DNA from: Tamlana sp. I1
GTDB taxonomy: Bacteria > Bacteroidota > Bacteroidia > Flavobacteriales > Flavobacteriaceae
DNA: 64,000 nt
Direction: 5' to 3'
Assembly: GCF_015355625.1 (NCBI RefSeq)
Contig: NZ_JACLAF010000013.1
Span: 62,001-126,000 of the forward strand
Under the pieces are notes generated by a model, which ran no database searches, was not told the DNA's origin, and saw only the letters and a program-made list of their open reading frames with translations. Below, in pieces: positions 51,246 through 61,013 of the stretch. A program made the translations under genes and the position numbers. How positions within the stretch are numbered: the stretch's first letter is position 1; every line of letters begins with the position of its first letter.

Positions 51246-52796
51246 TTAGTTTTCTGCGATTTCGATTTCTTTGGCTTCAATAATATGCTCATTATCTTCA
51301 GCACCGTGTGTTAATCGTTTTAAAGGTTTCAATATCAAAATGAATAAACCACCAATAATCACAGTAAACACAAAGATGCCTGCGAATATCGCGTATTCAC
51401 CAAAATCTGATGCGGACTCTCCTAGAATCCCCGCTACTTTATTTCCTAAACCAGAAGATGCAAAATAGACTCCCATCATCAATGACGCATATTTTGCTGG
51501 TGCTAGTTTTGTGATAAACGATAGTGCTACTGGCGATAAACATAATTCACCAAGCGTATGGAATAAATATGCTAAGACTAACCAGATCATACTAGAAGCG
51601 CCAGATTTTTCGAATTCCATTACTGCAAACACCATAAACAAAAAGCCAAAGCCCATAATAATGATTCCCATAGCCATTTTAAACAAAGAGGATGCCTCAT
51701 TACCCTTAAGTTTTCGCTTAGCCCAAAAACCAGCAACAGCCGTTGCAAATAAGATAATGAATCCTGCATTTAAGCTTTGGAACATAATAGTAGGCACTTG
51801 CCAACCCCCAATCATTCTATTGGTTTTTGTATCGGTATAAATATTCATTAATCCTCCGGCTTGCTCGAAAGCACCCCAGAAGATAATTACCATAATAAAC
51901 GAGAGTAGTAATACAATAAATCGATCTTTAAAAACCTGTGATTCTAGTTCTCTATAGATCATCATTAAAAGTGCCGCAATAGCTGTTAAAAACAAGAACA
52001 ACAAGCCATAGCCCCAATCCATGAAATACCAGCCTATAAACGATGCTACAACTAAGATGGCTGTGATTGTAAGATGTTTTGGAGAATTGAACAACTGGCC
52101 ATATAACTTCCCGTAAGACACTTCATCTTCAGGGTTTTCAACTTCGGTATGATTACCAACTTGTACTAAGTATTTCTGTCCTGCTATATAGTTAATTAAA
52201 CCTAGAACCATCACGACTCCAGCTAATCCAAAACCAGCGTGCCAACCATAATTGGCCACAACAACACCAACAATTAAGGTTGCTAAAAGTGACCCTAAGT
52301 TGATACCTATATAAAAAATACTAAAGCCTTTATCGCGACGAATATCGCCCTGTTGGTATAAACCACCAACCATGGTGGAAATATTAGGTTTTAATAATCC
52401 AACACCTAAAATAACTAAACCAAGTCCCGTATAAAAGGCCCAAATATCGGTAAGTACTAAAACACCATGTCCTAAACAAAGAATTATAGCGCCATATAAA
52501 ACGGCTTTTTTCTGTCCGATGAGTTTATCGGCAATCATACCTCCAGGAATGGCTATTATATAAACTAACATAGTGTACCATCCATATAAAGCTAGCGCCT
52601 CTTTGCTGGTCCAACCTAGGCCAACTCCTCTAGCATCAGCTCCAAGTTCTGATGAGGCTACCATATATAACACCAAGATGGCACGCATTCCGTAGTACGA
52701 AAAACGCTCCCACATTTCGGTTAAAAATAAAACATACAACCCTATGGGTTGTCCGAACAGTTCTTTTTGATGTGGTTTTAAAGTCGTTTCTGCCAT
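51246..52796 (-). CDS. POT-family proton-dependent peptide transporter (copy 1)
   Basis: Paralogue of the next gene, 516 residues, with the same helix 1 motif FLTEMWERFSYYGMRA, PGGMIADKLIGQKKAV and FSIFYIGINLGSLLATLIVG. The two copies differ most in the central loop (here EVENPEDEVSYGKLYG) and C-terminus, so they may import peptides of different size or charge. It follows the dipeptidyl peptidase gene by 34 bp, which fits a pathway in which DPP-IV releases dipeptides in the periplasm and the POT proteins take them up. Confidence 0.94.
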   Translation of the reverse strand: MAETTLKPHQKELFGQPIGLYVLFLTEMWERFSYYGMRAILVLYMVASSELGADARGVGLGWTSKEALALYGWYTMLVYIIAIPGGMIADKLIGQKKAVLYGAIILCLGHGVLVLTDIWAFYTGLGLVILGVGLLKPNISTMVGGLYQQGDIRRDKGFSIFYIGINLGSLLATLIVGVVVANYGWHAGFGLAGVVMVLGLINYIAGQKYLVQVGNHTEVENPEDEVSYGKLYGQLFNSPKHLTITAILVVASFIGWYFMDWGYGLLFLFLTAIAALLMMIYRELESQVFKDRFIVLLLSFIMVIIFWGAFEQAGGLMNIYTDTKTNRMIGGWQVPTIMFQSLNAGFIILFATAVAGFWAKRKLKGNEASSLFKMAMGIIIMGFGFLFMVFAVMEFEKSGASSMIWLVLAYLFHTLGELCLSPVALSFITKLAPAKYASLMMGVYFASSGLGNKVAGILGESASDFGEYAIFAGIFVFTVIIGGLFILILKPLKRLTHGAEDNEHIIEAKEIEIAEN

Positions 52797-52830
52797 TTAT
52801 TTTTGGTTTTAGGGTTAGTTTATTTTTGAA

Positions 52831-55014
52831 TTATTTTGAAAGTTTTTCTATAATAAAATTCGACATTTTTTTATACAATTGAAGCCTTGTATTACCACCA
52901 TAAATTCCGTGGTTTTTATCAGGATAAATTGCCCAATCAAATTGCTTATCGGCTTGAATTAATGCTTCGGTTAATCGCATGGTATTTTGCACATGCACAT
53001 TATCGTCTGCCGAACCATGAATTAAAAGAAAATCTCCTTTTAGTTTTTGCACATGATTAATTGGTGAATTATCATCATAACCACTTGCATTTTCTTGTGG
53101 TGTCGTCATGAAACGTTCGGTATAAATAGAATCGTAAAAACGCCAGCTTGTTACAGGCGCCACAGCAACGGCCATTTTAAAAACATCGTTGCCTTTAAAT
53201 AAACAATTACTACTCATAAAACCTCCAAAACTCCAGCCCCAAATTCCAATTCTATTGGCATCAATATACGACAATTCGCCTAATTGTTTGGCCGCCGCTA
53301 TTTGATCTTCAACTTCGTATTTCCCCAATTCGTTTTGAGTTACTTTTTTAAACGCAGCGCCTTTAAATCCTGTTCCACGACCATCAATACAAACTACAAC
53401 AATGCCTTTTTCGGCTAAATATTGATACCAATAATCGTTTGCTGACAACCATTGATTAGCAACTTCTTGAGACCCTGGCCCCGAATACTGCGTCATAAAC
53501 AACGGATACTGCTTGGTTTCATCAAAGTTAGCAGGCTTAATCATCCACATGTTTAAATCGTTGCCATTTATAGAAATGGTGCTAAATTCTTTTTTAGAAA
53601 TACCGTAAGTTGAAAGCTTTTGAGATAACTCTTTATTGTCTTTTATATTTTTAATAACCTCTCCAGATTTCGCGCTGTTTAACGTATATTCTGGAGGTGT
53701 TGTCGCATTTGAAAAGGTATTTATAAAATAGGAGAAATCTGCGCTAAACTCAGCAGCATTAGTCCCTTCTTTAGAGGTTAACCGCTTTTTATTTCTGCCA
53801 TTTATTTTAACAGCATACACATCTCTATTAATCGATCCGTTTTCTACAGATTGATAATAAATCACATCTTTATCTTCATTATAACCATAATAATCGGTTA
53901 CTTCCCAGTTACCTTTAGTGACTTGATTGATAAGTTTGCCCTTTTTATCGTAGCGATAAATATGATTAAACCCATCCTTTTCGCTAGTCCAAATAAAGCT
54001 GTTATCTTTTAAAAACGTTAAATTATCGGTAACATCGACATAAGCTTTATCGGTTTCAGCTAAAACTAAGTCTGAAGAATTTTTCTTTGTATTAATCAAC
54101 CACAAATCCAAGGCATTTTGGTGTCGGTTTAAAAACTGAGCACTTAGCACATTGGCATCATTGGTCCATGATATTCTTGGAATGTAAAAATCTTGATACG
54201 ATTTATTTACATTTAATTCTTGAAGTTTTTCAGTATCCAAATCGTATAAATGAAGGGATACTTTAGAATTGGCTTCGCCTGCCTTAGGGTATTTAAAAAC
54301 CTGTTGTGTAGGATACAATTCGGTACCATAAACATCCATTGAAAACTCTGGAACCTCAGATTCATCAAAGCGAATAAAAGCTATTTTATTGCTGGCTGCA
54401 TTCCAATCGAAAGCACGAACAAAAGCAAATTCTTCTTCATACACCCAGTCGGTTATTCCGTTTATAATTTTGTTTTTTTCTCCATCGGTAGTAAGTTGTT
54501 TGGTTTCATTAGTTACCAAATTCTTCACAAACAAATTATTATTTAAAACAAAAGCCACCATTTTTCCATCGGGAGAAAATGTTGGCTCTTGAATTCGTTC
54601 TTCGGAAATTAAGGTAACTGTTTCAGATGTGACATCATAAATAAAATAGTGTCCCACTGAAGAACGCCTGTAAATAGATGCTTCATTAGTTGCTAGTAGC
54701 ACCTTTTGCTCATCGGCACTAAAGGTATAATTTGAAAAATACGCCAAAGCTTCTAAGTTTGCCGAACTCACCAAAGTTTTTACTTTTTCTAGCGTTTTAT
54801 AATCGTAAATATCAATTGACGTGCTTCGCGCAGCCCTATCAAAATTTAAAACAGAATACTGCTCGCCATTCGCCATAGCATGCAAAACATCCATGCTTTC
54901 TGTTCTAAAGGTGCCGTTTTTCCAAATGTCTTCAAGGGTAATTTCTCTAGTTTGTGCAGATAGAAAAGAAGTTATAAATAAGCAAACACAAACAGATATT
55001 TTAAGATAATTCAT
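52831..55014 (-). CDS. Dipeptidyl peptidase IV-like S9 serine peptidase
   Basis: An exported prolyl-type dipeptidyl peptidase, 727 residues from the ATG at 55012-55014; a longer reading would put 10 residues before the signal peptide (MNYLKISVCVCLFITSFLSA). The N-terminal beta-propeller (about 40-470) carries the DPP-IV double-Glu segment VYEEEFAF. The hydrolase domain has the nucleophile in GWSFGG, Asp in GSADDNVH and His in DKNHGIYGG. It cleaves X-Pro or X-Ala dipeptides from peptides. It heads a unit with two POT transporters downstream. Confidence 0.94.
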   Translation of the reverse strand: MNYLKISVCVCLFITSFLSAQTREITLEDIWKNGTFRTESMDVLHAMANGEQYSVLNFDRAARSTSIDIYDYKTLEKVKTLVSSANLEALAYFSNYTFSADEQKVLLATNEASIYRRSSVGHYFIYDVTSETVTLISEERIQEPTFSPDGKMVAFVLNNNLFVKNLVTNETKQLTTDGEKNKIINGITDWVYEEEFAFVRAFDWNAASNKIAFIRFDESEVPEFSMDVYGTELYPTQQVFKYPKAGEANSKVSLHLYDLDTEKLQELNVNKSYQDFYIPRISWTNDANVLSAQFLNRHQNALDLWLINTKKNSSDLVLAETDKAYVDVTDNLTFLKDNSFIWTSEKDGFNHIYRYDKKGKLINQVTKGNWEVTDYYGYNEDKDVIYYQSVENGSINRDVYAVKINGRNKKRLTSKEGTNAAEFSADFSYFINTFSNATTPPEYTLNSAKSGEVIKNIKDNKELSQKLSTYGISKKEFSTISINGNDLNMWMIKPANFDETKQYPLFMTQYSGPGSQEVANQWLSANDYWYQYLAEKGIVVVCIDGRGTGFKGAAFKKVTQNELGKYEVEDQIAAAKQLGELSYIDANRIGIWGWSFGGFMSSNCLFKGNDVFKMAVAVAPVTSWRFYDSIYTERFMTTPQENASGYDDNSPINHVQKLKGDFLLIHGSADDNVHVQNTMRLTEALIQADKQFDWAIYPDKNHGIYGGNTRLQLYKKMSNFIIEKLSK

Positions 55015-55434
55015 GCGGTATTTAATTGGTTTTATGAAGCACACGAAACATCAAAAAAGCCATAATTTTTAAGATAAAATTTAGTCGATTGTAGATGTCT
55101 CAATAAAAAAATATTTTTTCTTCAAAATGAATTCAAGATTACTAAAAAATACACAAATAACAATGCAAATTAACACTTAAATAACGTGATTGAAATAAGA
55201 TTTACTGAAATTGATTATAAATTGATACTTTATAATCGACATTTTTAATATTTAAAAAAATGATCAATACATCATTCAATGATAATCTTGTTGTTCATTT
55301 TTTCCATTGATGAAAAAACGAACCAAAAAAATCTAGGCTGACGAATCTTTATCTAAATTTATCGCTCGACACCTAAATTTTAGGAACTCGCTAGCAAATT
55401 TATAAATAGCTTAAAAATTACGTTTAGCTCAAAC

Positions 55435-55457
55435 CTGCCTGCCGGACAGGCGGGCAG
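55435..55457. repeat. GC-rich inverted repeat
   Basis: ctgcctgcc (55435-55443) and ggcgggcag (55449-55457) pair over 9 bp with one G-T pair and a 5-nt loop. It stands out in very AT-rich DNA. Elements of the CTGCCTGCC/GGCAGGCAG kind recur between genes in Flavobacteriaceae, as far as I recall. Confidence 0.7.
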
Positions 55458-55597
55458 CCTGAAATTTAACGGTGTTTTCGCTTCAAATTTTACGATAAAT
55501 TTTCAGTAGGCCGACAAAAGCAACTTGAAAACCCAGTCCTTTCTCACACATTGTTTTATAATCAATAGGCAATAAGAATTAATCTTATCAAGAATAC

Positions 55598-55605
55598 TAT
55601 CTTTG
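55598..55605 (+). promoter_or_regulatory. Promoter -7 box of the HMG-CoA reductase gene
   Basis: TATCTTTG, an exact TAnnTTTG match, 19 bp upstream of the ATG at 55625. No -33 TTG at the expected distance. Confidence 0.5.
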
Positions 55606-55624
55606 CACAGCAAATTACATTTTT

Positions 55625-56941
55625 ATGAGTAAAACTATTGCTGGCTTTTCAAAACTCTCTAAATCGAAAAAAATAGATTGGATTGTTGACACCTATTTTT
55701 CGAATGCCGAAGATGCCAAACGTATTTTAAAACAATATTGGAACAGCAACGACAAGCTGCAACAACTTCATGATGAGTTTATTGAAAACACCATAACCAA
55801 TTATTACTTACCACTTGGCGTAGCACCCAACTTTTTAATAAACAACAAATTACACACCATCCCCATGGCTATCGAAGAAAGTTCGGTAGTTGCAGCGGCG
55901 AGTAAAGCAGCAAAATTTTGGTTGGATCGTGGCGGATTTAAAACGGAAGTAATTTCAACAACCAAAATTGGTCAGGTTCACTTTATGTATAAGGGTGATG
56001 TTGAAAAGCTAAAGGCTTTTTTTAAGCAAGTAAAACCAAAACTTATTGAAGCTACAGAAGCCATAACTAAAAACATGACCAAACGCGGCGGCGGGGTTCT
56101 AGACATAGAATTACGCGATAAAACCGTAGATATTGAAAACTATTTTCAACTCCATGTTTCTTTTGAAACTCTAGACGCCATGGGCGCGAACTTTATAAAT
56201 TCCTGTTTAGAGCAGTTTGCAAAAACCTTTAAAACGGAAGCTTTAACTTTTGATTTGTTTTCTGAAACCGAGAAGGACATTGAAATTGTAATGAGCATTT
56301 TATCCAACTACGTTCCCGATTGTTTGGTACGTGCTGAAGTAAGCTGTAAAGTTGAAGATTTGAGCGAGGATAAAACTATTTCGGGTGAAGCATTTGCCCA
56401 TAAATTTGTTCAAGCCGTAAACATTGCCGAAGTAGAACCTTACCGTGCCGTAACTCACAACAAAGGGATTATGAACGGTATTGATGCTGTTGTTTTGGCA
56501 ACGGGTAACGATTTTAGAGCGGTGGAAGCTGGCGTTCATGCCTACGCATCTAGAAACGGACGCTATAGTAGCTTATCGCATGCAGCAATTGAAAATGGTG
56601 TTTTTAAATTTTGGATAGAAATTCCATTGGCTTTGGGTACTGTTGGCGGACTTACCGGGTTACATCCTTTAGTGAAATTAGCTTTAGAAATGCTTCATAA
56701 ACCAACGGCAAAAGAATTGATGCAAATTGTTGCTGTAGCAGGATTGGCTCAAAACTTTGCAGCCTTACGATCGCTTACCACAACAGGTATTCAGCAAGGA
56801 CATATGAAAATGCATTTAATGAATATTTTAAATCAGTTTGAAGCAAACGCCTCGGAAAAACAAGCCTTAACCGAGCATTTTAAAACGCACACCGTAACTC
56901 ACAACGCGGTTTTAGAAGCGCTAAACGCATTAAGAGCCTAA
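55625..56941 (+). CDS. Hydroxymethylglutaryl-CoA reductase, class II
   Basis: Converts HMG-CoA to mevalonate (or the reverse), 438 residues. It is the compact class II form (no membrane domain, similar to the Pseudomonas mevalonii enzyme). Features are the catalytic Glu in IEESSVVAAASKAAKFW (near residue 80), the Lys/Asn region around VEPYRAVTHNKGIMNGID, the Asp in TGNDFRAVEAGVHAYA and the C-terminal flap His in QQGHMKMH. Class II enzymes are called degradative after the Pseudomonas case, but in Bacteroidota they sit with mevalonate kinase-like genes and very likely serve isoprenoid synthesis. The GHMP kinase gene follows by 3 bp. Confidence 0.95.
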   Translation: MSKTIAGFSKLSKSKKIDWIVDTYFSNAEDAKRILKQYWNSNDKLQQLHDEFIENTITNYYLPLGVAPNFLINNKLHTIPMAIEESSVVAAASKAAKFWLDRGGFKTEVISTTKIGQVHFMYKGDVEKLKAFFKQVKPKLIEATEAITKNMTKRGGGVLDIELRDKTVDIENYFQLHVSFETLDAMGANFINSCLEQFAKTFKTEALTFDLFSETEKDIEIVMSILSNYVPDCLVRAEVSCKVEDLSEDKTISGEAFAHKFVQAVNIAEVEPYRAVTHNKGIMNGIDAVVLATGNDFRAVEAGVHAYASRNGRYSSLSHAAIENGVFKFWIEIPLALGTVGGLTGLHPLVKLALEMLHKPTAKELMQIVAVAGLAQNFAALRSLTTTGIQQGHMKMHLMNILNQFEANASEKQALTEHFKTHTVTHNAVLEALNALRA

Positions 56942-56944
56942 CTC

Positions 56945-57853
56945 GTGAAAAACACAACTTTTTACAGCCACGGAAAACTGCTTTTATCTGGCGAATACGT
57001 CGTTTTAGATGGCGCCATTTCACTAGCTGTACCTACCAAGTACGGACAATCATTAAGCATTCAGCCTATTGATACACCGCAAATTATTTGGGAAAGTTAT
57101 GATGAAAAGGAAGCCCTTTGGTTTGATGCCATTTTCACTCTAGAAGATTTTGCTTCAACCAATTATTCGAATGCTATTTCAGAAAGAATCACGCAAATTC
57201 TACAAGCTGCTAAAGCTTTAAATCCAGATTTTTTAAGTTCAAGTATAGGCTATAAAGTAACCACACAATTAGATTTTCCTAGAAATTGGGGACTTGGCAC
57301 ATCTTCAACCTTAATAAATAATATTGCGAATTGGGCAGACATAAATGCTTTTCAGCTTCTAGAAAAAACTTTTGGTGGCAGCGGTTATGATATTGCTTGC
57401 GCTCAAAATAATAGCGCCATAACGTATCAATTAGAAAACAATGCGCCGCTTGTTCTTCCTGTTGAATTTAATCCGTCGTTTAAAAACAACCTCTTTTTTG
57501 TTCATTTGAATAAAAAACAAAATAGTCGCGATGGTATTAAACATTATAATGCTGAAAAAGGCAAATTTGATAAAACAGTTGAAGCTATCAATGAAATTAC
57601 TTTAAATATGCTAAACTGCTCCACTTTAAATGTTTTTGAAAGCTTGATAGAAAAGCATGAAACTATCATTTCAAAAATAACCAAACAAACGCCTGTGAAA
57701 GCCTTATTATTTCCAGATTTTAAAGGTGCTATAAAAAGTTTAGGAGCCTGGGGCGGCGATTTTATTTTGGTGGCTTCGGAAGAAAACCCAACTTCTTATT
57801 TTGAAAGTAAAGGTTTTAAAACTGTTATTTCTTATAAAAACATGGTGCTATAA
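56945..57853 (+). CDS. GYDIA family GHMP kinase (mevalonate-pathway kinase-like)
   Basis: A small-molecule kinase of the GHMP superfamily, 302 residues, starting with GTG at 56945. Motif 1 is GKLLLSGEYVVLDGA, motif 2 (ATP phosphate loop) is NWGLGTSSTL and motif 3 is AWGGDFILV; the GGSGYDIA sequence gives the family its name. GYDIA kinases resemble mevalonate and phosphomevalonate kinases and occur beside HMG-CoA reductase in Flavobacteriaceae, as here (3-bp gap). Which mevalonate-pathway step it carries out is not certain from sequence. Confidence 0.9.
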   Translation: MKNTTFYSHGKLLLSGEYVVLDGAISLAVPTKYGQSLSIQPIDTPQIIWESYDEKEALWFDAIFTLEDFASTNYSNAISERITQILQAAKALNPDFLSSSIGYKVTTQLDFPRNWGLGTSSTLINNIANWADINAFQLLEKTFGGSGYDIACAQNNSAITYQLENNAPLVLPVEFNPSFKNNLFFVHLNKKQNSRDGIKHYNAEKGKFDKTVEAINEITLNMLNCSTLNVFESLIEKHETIISKITKQTPVKALLFPDFKGAIKSLGAWGGDFILVASEENPTSYFESKGFKTVISYKNMVL

Positions 57854-57855
57854 AA

Positions 57856-57893
57856 TAAAAAATCACTTTAGCTTTTACACCAAAGTGATTTCT
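57856..57893. terminator. Bidirectional terminator between the GHMP kinase and TlpA genes
   Basis: aatcacttt (57861-57869) and aaagtgatt (57882-57890) form a perfect 9-bp stem with a 12-nt loop. The minus strand has a strong T run after it; the plus strand has TCTTT. It lies between two convergent genes. Confidence 0.75.
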
Positions 57894-57929
57894 TTCACTA
57901 ATTAAATTAAGAATAATTAAACGCGTTAA

Positions 57930-58943
57930 TTATATGTTTAATTCATTGAATAAATCTTTTAGCTTATCATCTGAAGGTCTTGGCGCATCTGCCGAAACAA
58001 TGTTTCCGTTAGGATCTACTAGAATAAATCTTGGAATGCCTTTAATGGCATAATCGGTTACAAACTTCGACTTGAAACTGTTGTCTGCAAATAGTTGAAT
58101 ACCGCCTAATTCTTTTTCAGCAACCATAGCTTTCCACTTATCATGGTCTTTTGCGCTATCTACAGAAACACTTACAAACTCGATATTTTTACCATGATAT
58201 GCTTTTTCTATTTCTTGTAATGCTGGAATTTGCGCTTTACATGGTCCGCACCAAGTTGCCCAAACATCAATATAAACATATTTTCCTTTGAGATCGTCTA
58301 AAGAAGTTGAGCCCCCCAAATAGTTTTCAAAATTTACAAATTTTGGCGACTCCTGCCCTTTCGCTAAAACGGTTTTCATATAAACACGATCGTTATAACC
58401 TTCAAAAATATAGCTATTTAAACCTTCTATTTGCTTATTTTGCTGGGCAATAAAAGTACTATCTAAATTATTTGTGTTGGCTAATAAGTTTCTTATTTCA
58501 TCTAAACTACCGTTAATTTTAGTCTCAAATTCAGATTTTTCTAAATCATAAATCGTATAATCACTAAACAACTGTTCTTGCATCAAGGCTTTTTTAGCAA
58601 GAAAATTACTAGCCTCTGCACCCACTCCTGAATAAGTAATAGTTTCATCAAATTCTTTAGTATTTAATGTAATGTTAATATCGTAACCGTTTTTTAAATA
58701 TATAGGCGTTTGTTCGGTACCATCGAATAAGGTGTAATTCCCATCTTCAATTTTTAAGGTGTCTGAAAACGTGCCGTCTTGATTCACATTTATTTTTTTA
58801 GTGAAGGTTCTTGAACGCACCAATAACGAATCTGAATTTTGGTTTTCGATTTTTCCTGATAAGGTTACATAATCTTTTGGCGCCTCTTCTTTACAAGACA
58901 TAAAGACTAAAACGGACGACAATACATATATTAATTTTCTCAT
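57930..58943 (-). CDS. TlpA-like thiol-disulfide oxidoreductase, lipoprotein
   Basis: An exported thioredoxin-like protein, 337 residues. It has a lipoprotein signal (VLVFMSC, Cys near residue 17), an N-terminal beta-rich DUF4369-type domain (about 25-115), a helical linker, and a C-terminal TlpA/AhpC-type thioredoxin domain with the active site ATWCGPCKAQ and the cis-Pro region YAIKGIPRFILVD. Proteins of this build reduce disulfides in the periplasm. It lies 14 bp downstream of dsbD, whose product probably supplies its electrons. Confidence 0.9.
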   Translation of the reverse strand: MRKLIYVLSSVLVFMSCKEEAPKDYVTLSGKIENQNSDSLLVRSRTFTKKINVNQDGTFSDTLKIEDGNYTLFDGTEQTPIYLKNGYDINITLNTKEFDETITYSGVGAEASNFLAKKALMQEQLFSDYTIYDLEKSEFETKINGSLDEIRNLLANTNNLDSTFIAQQNKQIEGLNSYIFEGYNDRVYMKTVLAKGQESPKFVNFENYLGGSTSLDDLKGKYVYIDVWATWCGPCKAQIPALQEIEKAYHGKNIEFVSVSVDSAKDHDKWKAMVAEKELGGIQLFADNSFKSKFVTDYAIKGIPRFILVDPNGNIVSADAPRPSDDKLKDLFNELNI

Positions 58944-58957
58944 TCTATTTTGTTTTT

Positions 58958-60946
58958 TTATTTTTTAAATTTTGAAACCCCTGTTTCTAACCAGCTATAA
59001 TACACATCAACATCTGGAGTATAACCTACAGGAGCTACTAAGTTTTCTTCGTTGTGATCCATAAGTACATAGAAAGGTTGCGAATTCGTTTTGTATTTTA
59101 TGGTTTGAAGTTCACTCCATTTCTGTCCGATGTATTTCAGTTTTTTTCCTGGTTTTAGTTTAGATTCCACAACATCGTCTGCAGCTAGTTTTCGTTTGTC
59201 GTCGACATACAACGAAATAAGTACCACATCATTTTTAAGCACATCTAGCACATTTGGTTTCACCCATACATTTTGCTCCATTTTTCTACAATTTACGCAG
59301 GCATGTCCAGTAAAATCAATCATAACAGGCTTGCCTACTTTTTTAGCATAAGCCAAACCTTTATCGTAATCGTTAAATGCCAAAATATTATGTGGTGGCA
59401 TTAAATGCGCTCCATCTGGCACTTCGGCATGAAAGCCTCCAGGCACTTTATTAGAGCTTAATTGGGTATATCCTACTCCATAAGGCGATTCGCTATAATG
59501 TTGCGGCGGTGGGAATGCACTAATTAAGTTTAAAGGAGCGCCCCAAAGCCCTGGAATCATATAAATGGTGAATGATAATACTAAAAGCCCTAAACTTAAT
59601 CGTCCTACCGAAATATGCGTTAATGGCGAATCGTGCGGCAATTGTATTTTTCCGAATAAATAAAAAGCTAATGCTCCAAAAATGGCAATCCAAATGGCGA
59701 TGAATACTTCACGTTCTAACCAATGTAATTGTAGAACTAAATCGGCATTCGATAAAAATTTAAAAGCTAAAGCTAATTCTAAAAATCCTAAAACCACTTT
59801 CACAGTATTTAACCATCCGCCAGATCTTGGTAAAGAATTTAGCCAGCCTGGGAAAGCCGCAAACAAGGCAAAAGGCAGTGCTATAGCCATAGAAAAGCCT
59901 AACATACCAACGATAGGGCCAATTTGACTTCCGCCGGCGGCTGCCTGTACTAATAAGGTTCCAACAATAGGTCCTGTACAAGAAAATGACACAATCGCTA
60001 AAGCTAAAGCCATAAAAAAGATACCGATTAAACCACCTCTATCGGCTTGAGAGTCTACTTTATTTGCCCAAGAATTAGGTAGCATAATTTCGAATGCACC
60101 TAAAAATGATACGGCAAAAATGATTAATAATAAGAAAAATGCAATATTAAACCACACATTGGTAGACAAGGCATTTAAAGCATCTGCGCCAAATATTAGA
60201 CTTACCAAAATACCAAGCACCACATAAATAACGATAATGGATAAGCCGTAAATAACAGCATTTCTAATGCCAGCCGCCTTTGTTTTACTTTGTTTGGTAA
60301 AGAAACTTACCGTCATAGGAATCATAGGAAACACACATGGAGTAAGTAAAGCTGCGAATCCAGAAAAGAAAGCAATAAAAAAGATGCCCCATAAACTTTT
60401 TTCTGAACCTTTTGAAGCAGGAGTTGTTTCGCTTGTTTGCCCCGAACTTACATCTGAATCCTTTACTACAACAGAAGTTGTATGAGCTTCATTTCCATTT
60501 GAAGCAAGGTTAAAAACCAAGTCCACTTCTGCTGGTGGCAAACAACGGGTATCATCACAAACCATAAATTCTACAATACCATTAACAACCGTTTTATCGC
60601 CCGTAACTTCTATTTTTTGTTCGAAAGTAGCCTTACCTTCAAAATAGGTTATTTCCATTTCGAAAACAGGATCGTTAACCGTATGCCCTTTTTCTTCAAC
60701 GGTGTTGCCTATTATTTTAAACGCGCCATTTTCATCATCATAAATAAAACTGGTAGCAATAGGACCGCCTTCAGGAACGTCTTGTGAATATAAATGCCAA
60801 CCCGATTCGATAGTCGCTTTTGAAATTAATTTATATTCGGTATCTGAAATTTTCTCTACGGAAGTAGACCATTTTACAGGATCGAAAACCTGAGCATTAA
60901 CAAAATAAGACGTTAATAGAATTATAAATAATAGCGTTTTTTTCAT
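58958..60946 (-). CDS. dsbD: Thiol:disulfide interchange protein DsbD
   Basis: Carries electrons from cytoplasmic thioredoxin to the periplasm. The 662-residue protein has a signal peptide, an alpha domain (about 20-155) with the cysteine pair in MVCDDTRCLPP, eight or more membrane helices holding the paired cysteines in TPCVFPMIPM and SFSCTGPIVGT, and a C-terminal thioredoxin (gamma) domain with GHACVNCRKME. All three modules are present in the usual order. It sits between a free alpha-domain gene (upstream) and a TlpA gene (downstream) in one transcriptional direction. Confidence 0.95.
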   Translation of the reverse strand: MKKTLLFIILLTSYFVNAQVFDPVKWSTSVEKISDTEYKLISKATIESGWHLYSQDVPEGGPIATSFIYDDENGAFKIIGNTVEEKGHTVNDPVFEMEITYFEGKATFEQKIEVTGDKTVVNGIVEFMVCDDTRCLPPAEVDLVFNLASNGNEAHTTSVVVKDSDVSSGQTSETTPASKGSEKSLWGIFFIAFFSGFAALLTPCVFPMIPMTVSFFTKQSKTKAAGIRNAVIYGLSIIVIYVVLGILVSLIFGADALNALSTNVWFNIAFFLLLIIFAVSFLGAFEIMLPNSWANKVDSQADRGGLIGIFFMALALAIVSFSCTGPIVGTLLVQAAAGGSQIGPIVGMLGFSMAIALPFALFAAFPGWLNSLPRSGGWLNTVKVVLGFLELALAFKFLSNADLVLQLHWLEREVFIAIWIAIFGALAFYLFGKIQLPHDSPLTHISVGRLSLGLLVLSFTIYMIPGLWGAPLNLISAFPPPQHYSESPYGVGYTQLSSNKVPGGFHAEVPDGAHLMPPHNILAFNDYDKGLAYAKKVGKPVMIDFTGHACVNCRKMEQNVWVKPNVLDVLKNDVVLISLYVDDKRKLAADDVVESKLKPGKKLKYIGQKWSELQTIKYKTNSQPFYVLMDHNEENLVAPVGYTPDVDVYYSWLETGVSKFKK

Positions 60947-61013
60947 TTTAATTATTTTAAAAAAGGATAGTTAAAACCCTAAGGTTTTCAAAATTTCTTT
61001 GTTTAATTTTTAA

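Larger units (their letters stand above)
55015..55624. other. Gene-free intergenic region with a GC-rich hairpin
   Basis: About 610 bp between divergent genes. It holds the promoter of HMG-CoA reductase at the right end and, presumably, that of the peptidase at the left. A GC-rich inverted repeat lies at 55435-55457. The stretch from about 55300 to 55560 is less AT-biased than its flanks, but I see no open frame with a start and no RNA family I recognise. Confidence 0.6.
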
